Positions 1-5,547 of a stretch of DNA of 6,224 nt are shown piece by piece. A model generated the notes under the pieces. It saw only the letters and a list, made by a program, of their open reading frames with translations, ran no database searches and was not told the origin of the DNA. The first letter of the stretch is position 1. Each line of letters opens with the position of its first letter. This DNA is from an uncultured Bacteroidales bacterium (GTDB lineage Bacteria; Bacteroidota; Bacteroidia; Bacteroidales; P3). The position numbers and the translations under genes were made by a program. The stretch is from positions 1-6,224 of the forward strand of contig CALGCG010000051.1 of assembly GCA_937884485.1 (NCBI GenBank), written 5' to 3'.

Positions 1-478
1 TTACTGGTGTAGGATTAATTTGTGGCATAATTGGTTCTACACTTACTGGTGCTGCCTCAACTGGAGCCATTATTTCTGGAGTTGGAGCTACAGGTTCTAC
101 TGTAACAGGAGCTACTTCAACTGGTGCTATAGCTACTTCTGGCATAACAGGAGCAGCAGCAACAGGAGCTACAGCTACTTCTGGCATTACAGGAGTAACA
201 GCAACAGGAGCTACTTCAACTGGTGCTACAGCTACTTCTGGTGTAACAGGAGCAACAGCAACTGGTTGAACAGCATTCATATCTGGTTGAGCTACAACAG
301 GTTGTTGTGGCATTTGTTGTTCATTAGCTTGAGCTTCTAATTGTTTTTGTTTTTCCTTCTTAGATTTTTTACCTGTAATAACTAAAATTATTAAAGCAAT
401 AAGTAATAATACAACTCCTCCTGTAATAAACATACCTGGAACAGTTGTAAACCATGTGAAATCGTAAAATTCTTCCAT
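1..478 (-). CDS. N-terminal part of a single-pass membrane protein with Pro/Val/Ala-rich repeat tail (partial, runs off left edge)
   Basis: The reading frame opens at ATG 478-476 and stays open to position 2, giving at least 159 residues with no stop in the window. An AAAGGGAG ribosome binding site lies 8 nt upstream. Residues 1-14 are short and polar/aromatic, and residues 15-35 are a strongly hydrophobic membrane segment. A basic and glutamine-rich patch (KKSKKEKQKQ) follows, so by the positive-inside rule the long C-terminal tail should be cytoplasmic. From about residue 60 the chain is low-complexity P/V/A/E with recurring PEVAVAPV-type units. The C-terminal domain, which would decide the function, is outside the window. 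The layout (N-out anchor, basic stretch, Pro-rich linker) resembles ZipA-like anchors in topology only; I see no homology and do not assign a function. A + strand ORF across 20-340 is its antisense shadow. Confidence 0.85.
   Translation of the reverse strand, partial: MEEFYDFTWFTTVPGMFITGGVVLLLIALIILVITGKKSKKEKQKQLEAQANEQQMPQQPVVAQPDMNAVQPVAVAPVTPEVAVAPVEVAPVAVTPVMPEVAVAPVAAAPVMPEVAIAPVEVAPVTVEPVAPTPEIMAPVEAAPVSVEPIMPQINPTPV
86..241 (-). repeat. Degenerate PEVAxAPV-type coding repeats
   Basis: Residues 80-131 of the partial membrane protein fall into three units starting with PEVA(V/I)APV: residues 80-98 (19 aa), 99-112 (14 aa, shortened) and 113-131 (19 aa). Outer units share APVEVAPV. At the DNA level the repeats differ mainly at third positions, so this is a coding minisatellite under protein-level constraint or an old expansion. 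Such tracts often vary in length between strains and can collapse in short-read assemblies. Confidence 0.8.
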
Positions 479-496
479 AAATCATACTCCCTTTAT

Positions 497-531
497 TCTA
501 TAATCTATATAATCTATTACAATGATAACAA
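497..531 (-). promoter_or_regulatory. Possible promoter of the repeat-tail membrane protein
   Basis: On the minus strand TTGTTA (531-526) is followed after 16 nt by TATAGA (509-504); a second TATAGA lies at 502-497. Each box matches four of six consensus positions. It sits between the terminator of the preceding gene and the ribosome binding site, where a promoter is expected. The region is so AT-rich that chance matches are easy. Confidence 0.3.
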
Positions 532-552
532 AAAAAGTTTGCAAATGCAAAC
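530..552 (-). terminator. Rho-independent terminator of the methyltransferase-pseudouridine synthase operon
   Basis: On the minus strand GTTTGC-ATTT-GCAAAC forms a perfect 6-bp stem with a 4-nt loop, directly followed by seven T residues. It lies about 75 nt past the pseudouridine synthase stop. The other strand also has a T-rich tail (ATTTTATTTTTT), but no plus-strand gene is present for it to stop. Confidence 0.75.
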
Positions 553-573
553 ATTTTATTTTTTATACATTTT

Positions 574-604
574 TTTACACTGTAAAGATGTCTAATTTTA
601 CAGT
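574..604. repeat. TTTACA/TGTAAA inverted repeats between two minus-strand genes
   Basis: TTTACA-C-TGTAAA (574-586) is a compact palindrome. Its right half plus two bases, ACTGTAAA (579-586), pairs again with TTTACAGT (597-604) across a 10-nt loop. Two mutually exclusive hairpins are therefore possible in the 3' untranslated region of the pseudouridine synthase transcript, just before the terminator. No known regulator site is recognised; in DNA this AT-rich it may be an mRNA 3'-end structure or chance. Confidence 0.4.
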
Positions 605-625
605 TTTGCTTTTTCCAAAAAATCA

Positions 626-1288
626 TTATTCAAAATTGAATAATGACCAATCTAATTCTTTTTCTGGATAATACTTAAATGTTAGAATTTCTTTTGTTGT
701 GGGGTGTGGAAATGATAATGAGTAAGCAAATAGGTGAATTTGTTTTTTGTCTAATATTCCATATCTTTGATCTCCTATTAAATAATGCCCACGAGATGAA
801 AACTGTACTCTTATTTGATGATGCCTTCCTGTTTTTAATATTATTGATATAAGACTACAATCATGTTCCTGATTATAATCAAGTACTTGATATTCTAAAA
901 TAGCATCTTTTCCATCCTCTGATATAAAACTCTTTCCATCTTTTCCTTTTTCAATTTTATCTTTTAGTTCTCCTGAAGTTTTTTCCATCTTTCCATGAAC
1001 AATTGCTAGATATTTTTTTTCCACAGTATGTTGTTGAAATGCTTTTGTAAGTCTTGCTGCTGCTTTACTGCTTCTTGCAAAAACCATTATTCCTCCTACT
1101 GGTCTATCTAATCGATGAACTAGTCCCAAATATACATTTCCTGGCTTATGATATTTTATTTTAATATAGGTTTTTATTTCATCCATAATAGAAGGGTCTT
1201 TTGTACTATCTCCTTGACTCAAAACATTATATGGTTTTATTACTACAATGATATGATTATCTTCATATAAAACTTTTAACTTACTCAT
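626..1288 (-). CDS. RluA-family pseudouridine synthase, short form without S4 domain
   Basis: The enzyme converts uridine to pseudouridine in RNA; the exact target base cannot be read from sequence. From ATG 1288 the protein has 220 residues. The family signature HRLDRPVGGIMVFAR begins at about residue 58, with catalytic Asp61 in HRLD. KTGRHHQIRVQ (about 152-162) and GDQRYG (about 172-177) are the other conserved RluA blocks. No N-terminal S4 RNA-binding domain is present, and the catalytic domain begins almost at once (VLYEDNHIIVVIKP), as in short RluA/RluD-like paralogues of Bacillota. An in-frame ATG at 1315 would add nine residues. ATG 1288 is preferred because it starts at the family boundary and overlaps the upstream methyltransferase stop as ATGAGTAA, which suggests coupled translation. 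Stop TAA is at 628-626. Confidence 0.93.
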   Translation of the reverse strand: MSKLKVLYEDNHIIVVIKPYNVLSQGDSTKDPSIMDEIKTYIKIKYHKPGNVYLGLVHRLDRPVGGIMVFARSSKAAARLTKAFQQHTVEKKYLAIVHGKMEKTSGELKDKIEKGKDGKSFISEDGKDAILEYQVLDYNQEHDCSLISIILKTGRHHQIRVQFSSRGHYLIGDQRYGILDKKQIHLFAYSLSFPHPTTKEILTFKYYPEKELDWSLFNFE

Positions 1289-2153
1289 TATTTTCCCATC
1301 TTCCATAGATACCACATGGTAATACTAAATCATTTTCTTTGATTGGTAATCCGACTTCACCACAAGAAATTACTCCAGAATATTTGTCTTTAAAATTCAT
1401 CTTTAAAAGATTTTCTAATACGGTAGATGACATGCCTGTTGTATATGAATTGATAATAAAAAACAAAGGATTATCCGATAATAATTCCATACAAAGTGAT
1501 ATTAAGTTTCTTAAATCTTTTTCAATATCCCATACTTCTCCATTACTACCTCTTCCATAACTTGGTGGATCCATAATAATAGCATCATAATGTTTTCCTC
1601 TTCTTATTTCTCTCTTTACAAATTTTACAACATCGTCAACAATATAGCGAATATGGTCTCCTTGATATCCTGAACTATTTACATTTTCTTTACACCAATC
1701 TACCATACCACGAGAAGAATCTACATGAGTAACATATGCTCCGGCAGAAAGGCAAGCAACGGTTGCTCCTCCGGTGTAAGCAAATAGATTCAAGACGTGT
1801 ATTTCTCGTTTACTATTTTCTATTTTTTTTATCATATACTTCCAATTAGCGGCTTGTTCTGGAAACAATCCCGTATGTTTAAATCCCATTTGTTTAATAT
1901 GAAAAGTAAGATTTTCATAATTGATTTTCCATGACGTTGGTACAGAATGCAGGTTTTCCCATTGTCCACCACCTTTTGAACTTCTATGATAAATAGCATC
2001 TATCTTTCCTTGATATTTTTCTCTCAAATTTCCATTATCCCATACTACTTGCGGATCAGGCCTTAGTAAAAAAACGTTCCCCCATCTTTCATACTTTTCT
2101 CCGCATGATGCATCAATACATTCATAATCTTTCCAATCACCAGCTACATTCAC
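1281..2153 (-). CDS. Class I SAM-dependent methyltransferase, RlmI-like (probable rRNA methyltransferase)
   Basis: This 290-residue protein has a Rossmann-type SAM-binding core: motif I LNLFAYTGGATVAC (about 121-134), the acidic post-strand VDSS (about 144-147) and a DPPSYGRG motif (about 195-202) followed by WDIEKDL. The combination matches the Methyltrans_SAM family around RlmI-type 23S rRNA cytosine-C5 methyltransferases, but no PUA domain is seen and the substrate is unproven. The start is GTG 2153: an in-frame TGA lies only three codons upstream, and GAGGG sits 6 nt before the GTG. The gene is first in an operon with the pseudouridine synthase, overlapping it by 8 nt, and has its own extended -10 promoter. 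An RNA modification role fits both sequence and neighbour. Confidence 0.88.
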   Translation of the reverse strand: MNVAGDWKDYECIDASCGEKYERWGNVFLLRPDPQVVWDNGNLREKYQGKIDAIYHRSSKGGGQWENLHSVPTSWKINYENLTFHIKQMGFKHTGLFPEQAANWKYMIKKIENSKREIHVLNLFAYTGGATVACLSAGAYVTHVDSSRGMVDWCKENVNSSGYQGDHIRYIVDDVVKFVKREIRRGKHYDAIIMDPPSYGRGSNGEVWDIEKDLRNLISLCMELLSDNPLFFIINSYTTGMSSTVLENLLKMNFKDKYSGVISCGEVGLPIKENDLVLPCGIYGRWENNE

Positions 2154-2175
2154 ATATATCCCTCATTTCGCAAAT

Positions 2176-2184
2176 AGTATACCA
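2176..2184 (-). promoter_or_regulatory. Extended -10 promoter of the methyltransferase operon
   Basis: The minus strand reads TGG-TATACT, an extended -10 (TGnTATAAT type). Transcription would begin near 2169, giving a leader of about 17 nt that holds the GAGGG ribosome binding site. There is no good -35 box; that position is taken by the preceding terminator, which is usual for extended -10 promoters. The 10-mer ATATGGTATA recurs upstream of the lipoprotein gene. Confidence 0.55.
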
Positions 2185-2187
2185 TAT

Positions 2188-2220
2188 AAAAAAAAAGAAG
2201 GGAACCTTGAATCCTTCTTC
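2188..2220 (-). terminator. Rho-independent terminator of the lipoprotein gene
   Basis: On the minus strand AAGAAGG (2220-2214) pairs with CCTTCTT (2202-2196) across an 11-nt loop, and the T-run continues to 2188. It begins 1 nt past the lipoprotein stop codon and separates that gene from the methyltransferase operon. Confidence 0.75.
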
Positions 2221-2221
2221 C

Positions 2222-3055
2222 TTATGAATTTACAGTAAAAATTTGCTTGTAATTTGTAATTAATATACTTCCATTATATGAAATAATAGAATCTTGGTAT
2301 TTTATAAAGAGTGGGTCTTCTTGTAAAGAATATTTACATTCTACATCAGCAAATTTTCCACATTCTTTTTGATTAGTAACTTTCATACGAATCATTTTGT
2401 CCTCTGTTTTAATAAATGTGTTTAAACTATTTCCTGCATAATTAAAATCAATAATACTAGAACCATATTCTGTCTTATCACTTACAATTGTAATTGTTGT
2501 TACAATGGGATCTGAATTATAATTTTCTTTTGTTATTTCATAGGAATAAATATTACCATCTTTTTTTAGTATATAATAAATTCCTTTATTACTATCTACT
2601 TGCATCACTTTTACAATATCATCATCTTTTAAAAGTAAATCATATATTTTATAGTTGTTATCAGTTTCTGGAATTTCTGAATAGCTTGGGTGACTATTAT
2701 CACCTACTAAATAATAGTATTTATTATCCATTCCCTTTACAATTGAATTATTTAAAATAGCTTTTACTCTAATTTCGGTATCTGCTATTTTACAATTTTG
2801 ATTGTTTGCATATTTTTGTGATAAAGATAACTCATATATTTTTCCTTCTGTATTTATTAATCTTGAATCTGTCATATATAATATTTTTTCATAGTATATA
2901 TCTTCTTTATCTTTTGGATAAAAGTTACTACATTCGAATGTTGAGGATACCGAAAAACCTGCATGTCGAATATCTCTTGTAATTGTTCCATTACATCCAC
3001 TACAACTTATACAGATTATCAATAATAGTAGCGCTAACTGAATTTTATTTTTCAT
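2222..3055 (-). CDS. Predicted lipoprotein of unknown function (low-GC Gram-positive type)
   Basis: I do not recognise the family. From ATG 3055 the product has 277 residues. It starts with a lipoprotein signal: basic MKNK, a hydrophobic stretch at residues 5-16, then SGC with lipidated Cys21. The -3 residue is Cys rather than Leu, an imperfect lipobox. The mature part is polar, with many short beta-strand-like stretches (for example DSRLINTEGKIYEL and GIYYILKKDGNIYSYE). These recall the repeated strand patterns of beta-propeller proteins, but no repeat is clear enough to call one. It would sit on the outer face of the membrane. The start is set by AAGGAAGG 7 nt upstream; an ATG at 3088 lies upstream of this site and within the promoter. 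The gene is monocistronic, with its own promoter and terminator. An 88-aa ORF opposite it is a shadow. Confidence 0.8.
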   Translation of the reverse strand: MKNKIQLALLLLIICISCSGCNGTITRDIRHAGFSVSSTFECSNFYPKDKEDIYYEKILYMTDSRLINTEGKIYELSLSQKYANNQNCKIADTEIRVKAILNNSIVKGMDNKYYYLVGDNSHPSYSEIPETDNNYKIYDLLLKDDDIVKVMQVDSNKGIYYILKKDGNIYSYEITKENYNSDPIVTTITIVSDKTEYGSSIIDFNYAGNSLNTFIKTEDKMIRMKVTNQKECGKFADVECKYSLQEDPLFIKYQDSIISYNGSILITNYKQIFTVNS

Positions 3056-3062
3056 ACTCATA

Positions 3063-3087
3063 CCTTCCTTATAATATGAATATACCA
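3063..3087 (-). promoter_or_regulatory. Extended -10 promoter and ribosome binding site of the lipoprotein gene
   Basis: The minus strand reads TGG-TATATT (3087-3079), an extended -10, followed by AAGGAAGG (3070-3063) 7 nt before ATG 3055. The predicted transcript starts near 3072. The site lies in the 52-nt gap after the upstream stop codon. A weak AATATG/CATATT inverted repeat (3073-3078 and 3086-3091) overlaps it. Confidence 0.55.
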
Positions 3088-3107
3088 TATTTTAAGTAGA
3101 AAGAAAA

Positions 3108-3542
3108 CTAGAATTTTTGAATAATATCAAATAGAGATTGAATCTTTGAAGCATCTTCCTTACAATAATCCTCTATTAATTCTTTTATTTTTTTTGCAAC
3201 AAATTTTGCTTCTAATACTGAATTTTCTATTTGTTCTACTTCACTTTCTTCCTCTTCTTCCCACTTGATATAAAGGAGTATCAGTTGGTGGAGGCCGAAC
3301 GCTTTCATGTCCTTGTGGTAGATAACATCGATGCAAAGGTCGAGCAGATCCTTGCAATCGGCCTCTTGTGCAGCAATGAGCGAACGGATGTTGAGACGCA
3401 ATTTTTCCAACACACTTTCGTCCACAATGCCGTTACTGTCAATCAGATGTTGGAAAAGTGCATATTTTTCGATGGTCTGTAGGTCTTTCTCTGTCACCTG
3501 TATGCTTCGTGTCCCTGTAGGGTTGGCTTGAATCGTGTACAT
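3108..3542 (-). CDS. Unrecognised ORF spanning the compositional junction; probably a fusion of two unrelated gene fragments
   Basis: From ATG 3542 the frame encodes 144 residues (stop TAG 3110-3108). I recognise no family. Residues 1 to about 95 use GC-richer codons and follow a Bacteroidota promoter; they include a mostly helical stretch (SVLEKLRLNIRSLIAAQEAD...). Residues 95-100 are a run of Glu. The rest (EVEQIENSVLEAKFVAKKIKEL...) is Lys/Glu-rich, coiled-coil-like, and encoded with A/T-ending codons like the left-hand genes. The switch falls within or beside the low-complexity GAA/GAG tract. I infer that the N-terminal part is a truncated Bacteroidota gene and the C-terminal part the end of a different gene from a low-GC bacterium, joined in frame by chance. 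A TTG at 3566 could extend the frame by eight residues, but ATG 3542 suits the promoter and is preferred. Confidence 0.4.
   Translation of the reverse strand: MYTIQANPTGTRSIQVTEKDLQTIEKYALFQHLIDSNGIVDESVLEKLRLNIRSLIAAQEADCKDLLDLCIDVIYHKDMKAFGLHQLILLYIKWEEEEESEVEQIENSVLEAKFVAKKIKELIEDYCKEDASKIQSLFDIIQKF
3245..3290. other. Composition and genome-type junction (probable chimeric join)
   Basis: To the left the DNA is AT-rich with Gram-positive signals; to the right it is GC-richer with Bacteroidota signals. The change happens over a few tens of bases. A pyrimidine/purine low-complexity tract at 3245-3262 (the Glu-rich run of the minus-strand ORF) is the natural place for a false overlap between reads. 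No terminal repeats, target-site duplication, integrase or tRNA end is visible here. Confidence 0.75.
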
Positions 3543-3585
3543 ATTCTTAGTCTTTAAGTCAATCAAATGAATTCTTTTGGAAGCG

Positions 3586-3617
3586 CAAAGATAGTGTAAG
3601 CTTTGGGAAGGACAAAA
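3586..3617 (-). promoter_or_regulatory. Bacteroidota-type promoter (TTTG-N19-TAtcTTTG)
   Basis: On the minus strand TTTTG (3617-3613) is followed by a 19-nt spacer and TATCTTTG (3593-3586). This matches the Bacteroidota -33 TTTG and -7 TAnnTTTG consensus in sequence and spacing. Transcription would start near 3580, about 37 nt before ATG 3542. On the plus strand an imperfect TAagcTTTG (3597-3605, one extra base) could serve the divergent lipoprotein gene, but this is weak. Confidence 0.7.
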
Positions 3618-3656
3618 TAAATTCGTCGAATTTTCGTTATAATGGGAAAACTATGA

Positions 3657-5117
3657 ATGATGCGTAAAAGAATTCGTATATCATATCTGATAACAGTGTG
3701 GATGCTGACTTTGGTGAACTCAGCCCTGTTCACGTCGTGTGATGACGAGGAGGCCTACACCACCTCCCCTTCGGCTCTGTTGGAGTTTTCGGCTGACACG
3801 GTGAGGTTCGACACCGTATTTACCACCATCGGCTCCAGCACCCAATTGTTCAAGGTCTATAATCGGGGAGGCGAGTCGCTGATGCTTCCCTCTATCCGTC
3901 TGGCTAGTGGCGGACGGTCGGGCTTCCGCGTGAATGTCGATGGCATGAGTGGCACCGAGTTTGCAGATGTCGAGGTGCGCGATGGCGATAGTCTCTACGT
4001 CTTTGTCGAAGTCACCGTTGACCCGCGCAACGAGGACAATCCCTTCTTGCTTCGCGATTCGCTCCAATTCCTTTTGCAGAGCGGCCTTTACCAGCAGGTG
4101 CAACTCGAAGCTTATGGGCAGGACATGATTGTGCTTCGTGGCGTCTCCTTTGCCACCGACACAACCTTGACCGGCGAGCGCCCTTACGTGGTGTACGATA
4201 GCTTGTGCGTGGATAGCGGCGCCATTTTGCGCCTCTCCGAAGGCGTGCGCCTCCATTTCCATAGCGAAGCCTTCATGCGGGTGGATGGCACGTTGAAGGC
4301 CGAGGGTTCGGTGGAGCACCCCATCGTTTTCCGTGGCGACAGGCTTGACAATCTCTTTGACTATCTTCCTTATGACCGGTTGGACAACCAATGGGGAGGC
4401 ATCACCTTAGGAACATCCAGCTACGACAACCATCTGAACTTTGTCGATATCCATAGCGGAGGGTGGGGCATACGGTGCGACTCTGCCGATGCTGCTCTGA
4501 ACAAACTCACCATCGAAAACTCTGTCATCCACAATGTGGCGGGCGATGCCCTCAGTGCCGTGAACGGACGCTTGTGGGTGGGAAACACCGAACTCACCAA
4601 TGCCGGTGGCCATTGCCTCCGCGTGCGTGGTGGCGATGTGCAGGTGGTGTACTCGACGCTTGCCAACTTCTACCCTTGGGCCTATCGCGGTGCTGCCCTC
4701 AGTTTGAGCAACGAGTGGTGTCCGCTCACCCGTGCCGATTTCCGTAGTTGCATCATCACTGGCTATTCTTCCAACGAACTGATGTTGTGGCCCACCTCTG
4801 CGCCCGATTCGCTCACCTTCAACTACCGCTTCGACCATTGCCTGCTGAATGTCCCTGCCGATAGCATTCAGGGCGACCGATACGTGGAGGTCCGTTGCGA
4901 CTCGGTAGAACACGACGTGAGCCGCATCACCAACTTCCCCTTTATCGACACCGACATTTTCTTCTACGACTTCTCCCTCGACTCCCTGTCGCAAGCCATT
5001 GGTGCAGGTCATAGGGACGATGCGCTCAACCTCTATCCCCTCGATCGCCTTGGTCGTAGCCGACTGGAGGACGAAGCACCCGATGCAGGAGCGCAAGAAC
5101 GCTTGCCATCCGAATGA
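3657..5117 (+). CDS. Surface lipoprotein with right-handed parallel beta-helix
   Basis: This 486-residue Bacteroidota protein starts with a basic, hydrophobic signal peptide and a lipobox ending LFTSC, with Cys28 as the lipidated residue. CDDEE follows, resembling the acidic lipoprotein export signal that sends Bacteroidota lipoproteins to the cell surface. Residues about 40-155 look like an Ig-like/ASH-type domain (DTVFTTIGSSTQLFKVYNRG). Residues about 180-450 are beta-helix coils, with typical phrases GTLKAEGSVEHPIVF, QWGGITLG, NFVDIHSGG, LTIENSVIHN and TELTNAGG. The end, PLDRLGRSR...PDAGAQE, matches the closing motif (PDIGAYE-type) of such secreted proteins. This fold often binds or cleaves polysaccharides, but no catalytic site is identifiable, so an enzyme role is unproven. 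ATG 3657 or 3660 may be used; no Shine-Dalgarno is present, as usual in this phylum. Long ORFs on the other strand are GC-rich shadows. Confidence 0.9.
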   Translation: MMRKRIRISYLITVWMLTLVNSALFTSCDDEEAYTTSPSALLEFSADTVRFDTVFTTIGSSTQLFKVYNRGGESLMLPSIRLASGGRSGFRVNVDGMSGTEFADVEVRDGDSLYVFVEVTVDPRNEDNPFLLRDSLQFLLQSGLYQQVQLEAYGQDMIVLRGVSFATDTTLTGERPYVVYDSLCVDSGAILRLSEGVRLHFHSEAFMRVDGTLKAEGSVEHPIVFRGDRLDNLFDYLPYDRLDNQWGGITLGTSSYDNHLNFVDIHSGGWGIRCDSADAALNKLTIENSVIHNVAGDALSAVNGRLWVGNTELTNAGGHCLRVRGGDVQVVYSTLANFYPWAYRGAALSLSNEWCPLTRADFRSCIITGYSSNELMLWPTSAPDSLTFNYRFDHCLLNVPADSIQGDRYVEVRCDSVEHDVSRITNFPFIDTDIFFYDFSLDSLSQAIGAGHRDDALNLYPLDRLGRSRLEDEAPDAGAQERLPSE

Positions 5118-5190
5118 TGATCGTTTATGTCTTGTAAATATTTTGCTACGCATCTTGTAAGGAAATCGAAAAAACGTCTTCTTGCATCCG

Positions 5191-5278
5191 CATCATCCCA
5201 TGGCTAAGCCTACATCATCCCTAGGCTGATGTTACCTCATCCTAGGGTTGAGCATCAGTCATTTACGGGCTGATTGAA
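5191..5278. repeat. Four-unit degenerate 22-bp tandem array of small hairpins
   Basis: TCA recurs at 5193, 5215, 5237 and 5259, exactly 22 bp apart. TGA recurs at 5227, 5249 and 5271, again 22 bp apart, with TAA in the first unit. Units 2-4 each fold as a short stem around a 9-nt loop: CATCA-tccctaggc-TGATG, CTCA-tcctagggt-TGAG and CAGTCA-tttacgggc-TGATTG. The base pair next to TCA/TGA changes from A-T to C-G to G-T, keeping the pairing. CCATGG, CCTAGG and CCTAGG occupy the loop centres of units 1-3. The first unit has lost its right arm. Confidence 0.65.
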
Positions 5279-5364
5279 ATTTTTGCATATTTTCGTTCGA
5301 AAGAAAAGTCGTGTGCATATACGCGATTCTCGTGCGGTCAATTTTGTATATTTATGCACGACCG

Positions 5365-5380
5365 ATGTATAATTATACAT
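5365..5380. repeat. Perfect 16-bp palindrome ATGTATAATTATACAT
   Basis: The sequence equals its own reverse complement over 16 bases. It lies between the two 22-bp arrays, just downstream of an imperfect TCGTGC/GCACGA inverted repeat (5330-5335 and 5356-5361). Function unknown; it could be a protein-binding site or part of the repeat element. Confidence 0.6.
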
Positions 5381-5391
5381 TTTGTTTGCTT

Positions 5392-5524
5392 GTGAGCACC
5401 TTTTCACCCGTCCGTGTGCACACCCTCTATTGACCATGTGCACACCCTATAGTGCTATGTCTGAAGAAACTCGGCCGGCCGTGTGCACACGGCTGGCGGT
5501 ATGTGTGCACACGCACTTCCCGTT
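5392..5524. repeat. Array of TGTGCACA palindromes at 22-bp pitch
   Basis: TGTGCACA occurs at 5415, 5437, 5482 and 5504. Spacings are 22, 45 and 22, so one slot of about 22-23 bp (5458-5480) has a degenerate or lost core. A weaker copy, GTGAGCAC at 5392-5399, is exactly one unit before the first. Three copies are the full 10-bp palindrome GTGTGCACAC (5414, 5481, 5503). The first two full units share TGTGCACACCCT. The copy at 5481 lies in a longer inverted repeat (5474-5497) with 12-nt arms interrupted by one G-T pair. The sequence between cores is not conserved, so the cores themselves look selected or newly expanded. Confidence 0.75.
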
Positions 5525-5547
5525 TTCACTCTTCCAGCCTTTGTCTA

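Noticed and set aside
20..340. Plus-strand ORF rich in Tyr/Ser/Trp repeats
   Set aside because: It is antisense to the Pro/Val/Ala-rich repeat protein; its repeats simply mirror that coding sequence and it has no ribosome binding site.
626..3055. Mollicutes genetic code (TGA as Trp) for the AT-rich half
   Set aside because: Trp is encoded by TGG in all genes here and no in-frame TGA is read through; the TGA just before the methyltransferase GTG acts as an ordinary frame boundary.
3108..3542. A genuine two-domain fusion protein
   Set aside because: The composition changes exactly at the Glu-rich tract together with every other genome signature, so an accidental join is more likely; the option is kept open in the findings.
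3564..3566. TTG start for the junction ORF
   Set aside because: ATG at 3542 is eight codons further in, fits the promoter and a normal leader length, and needs no rare start codon.
3720..5153. Long minus-strand ORFs (3720-4391 and 4407-5153) opposite the beta-helix gene
   Set aside because: They are shadow frames from GC-skewed codon use; products lack family features, whereas the plus-strand protein has a signal peptide and clear domains.
5191..5524. CRISPR array
   Set aside because: The 22-bp periodicity has palindromic cores with short variable gaps, not 28-37 bp identical repeats with similar-length unique spacers, and there are no cas genes.
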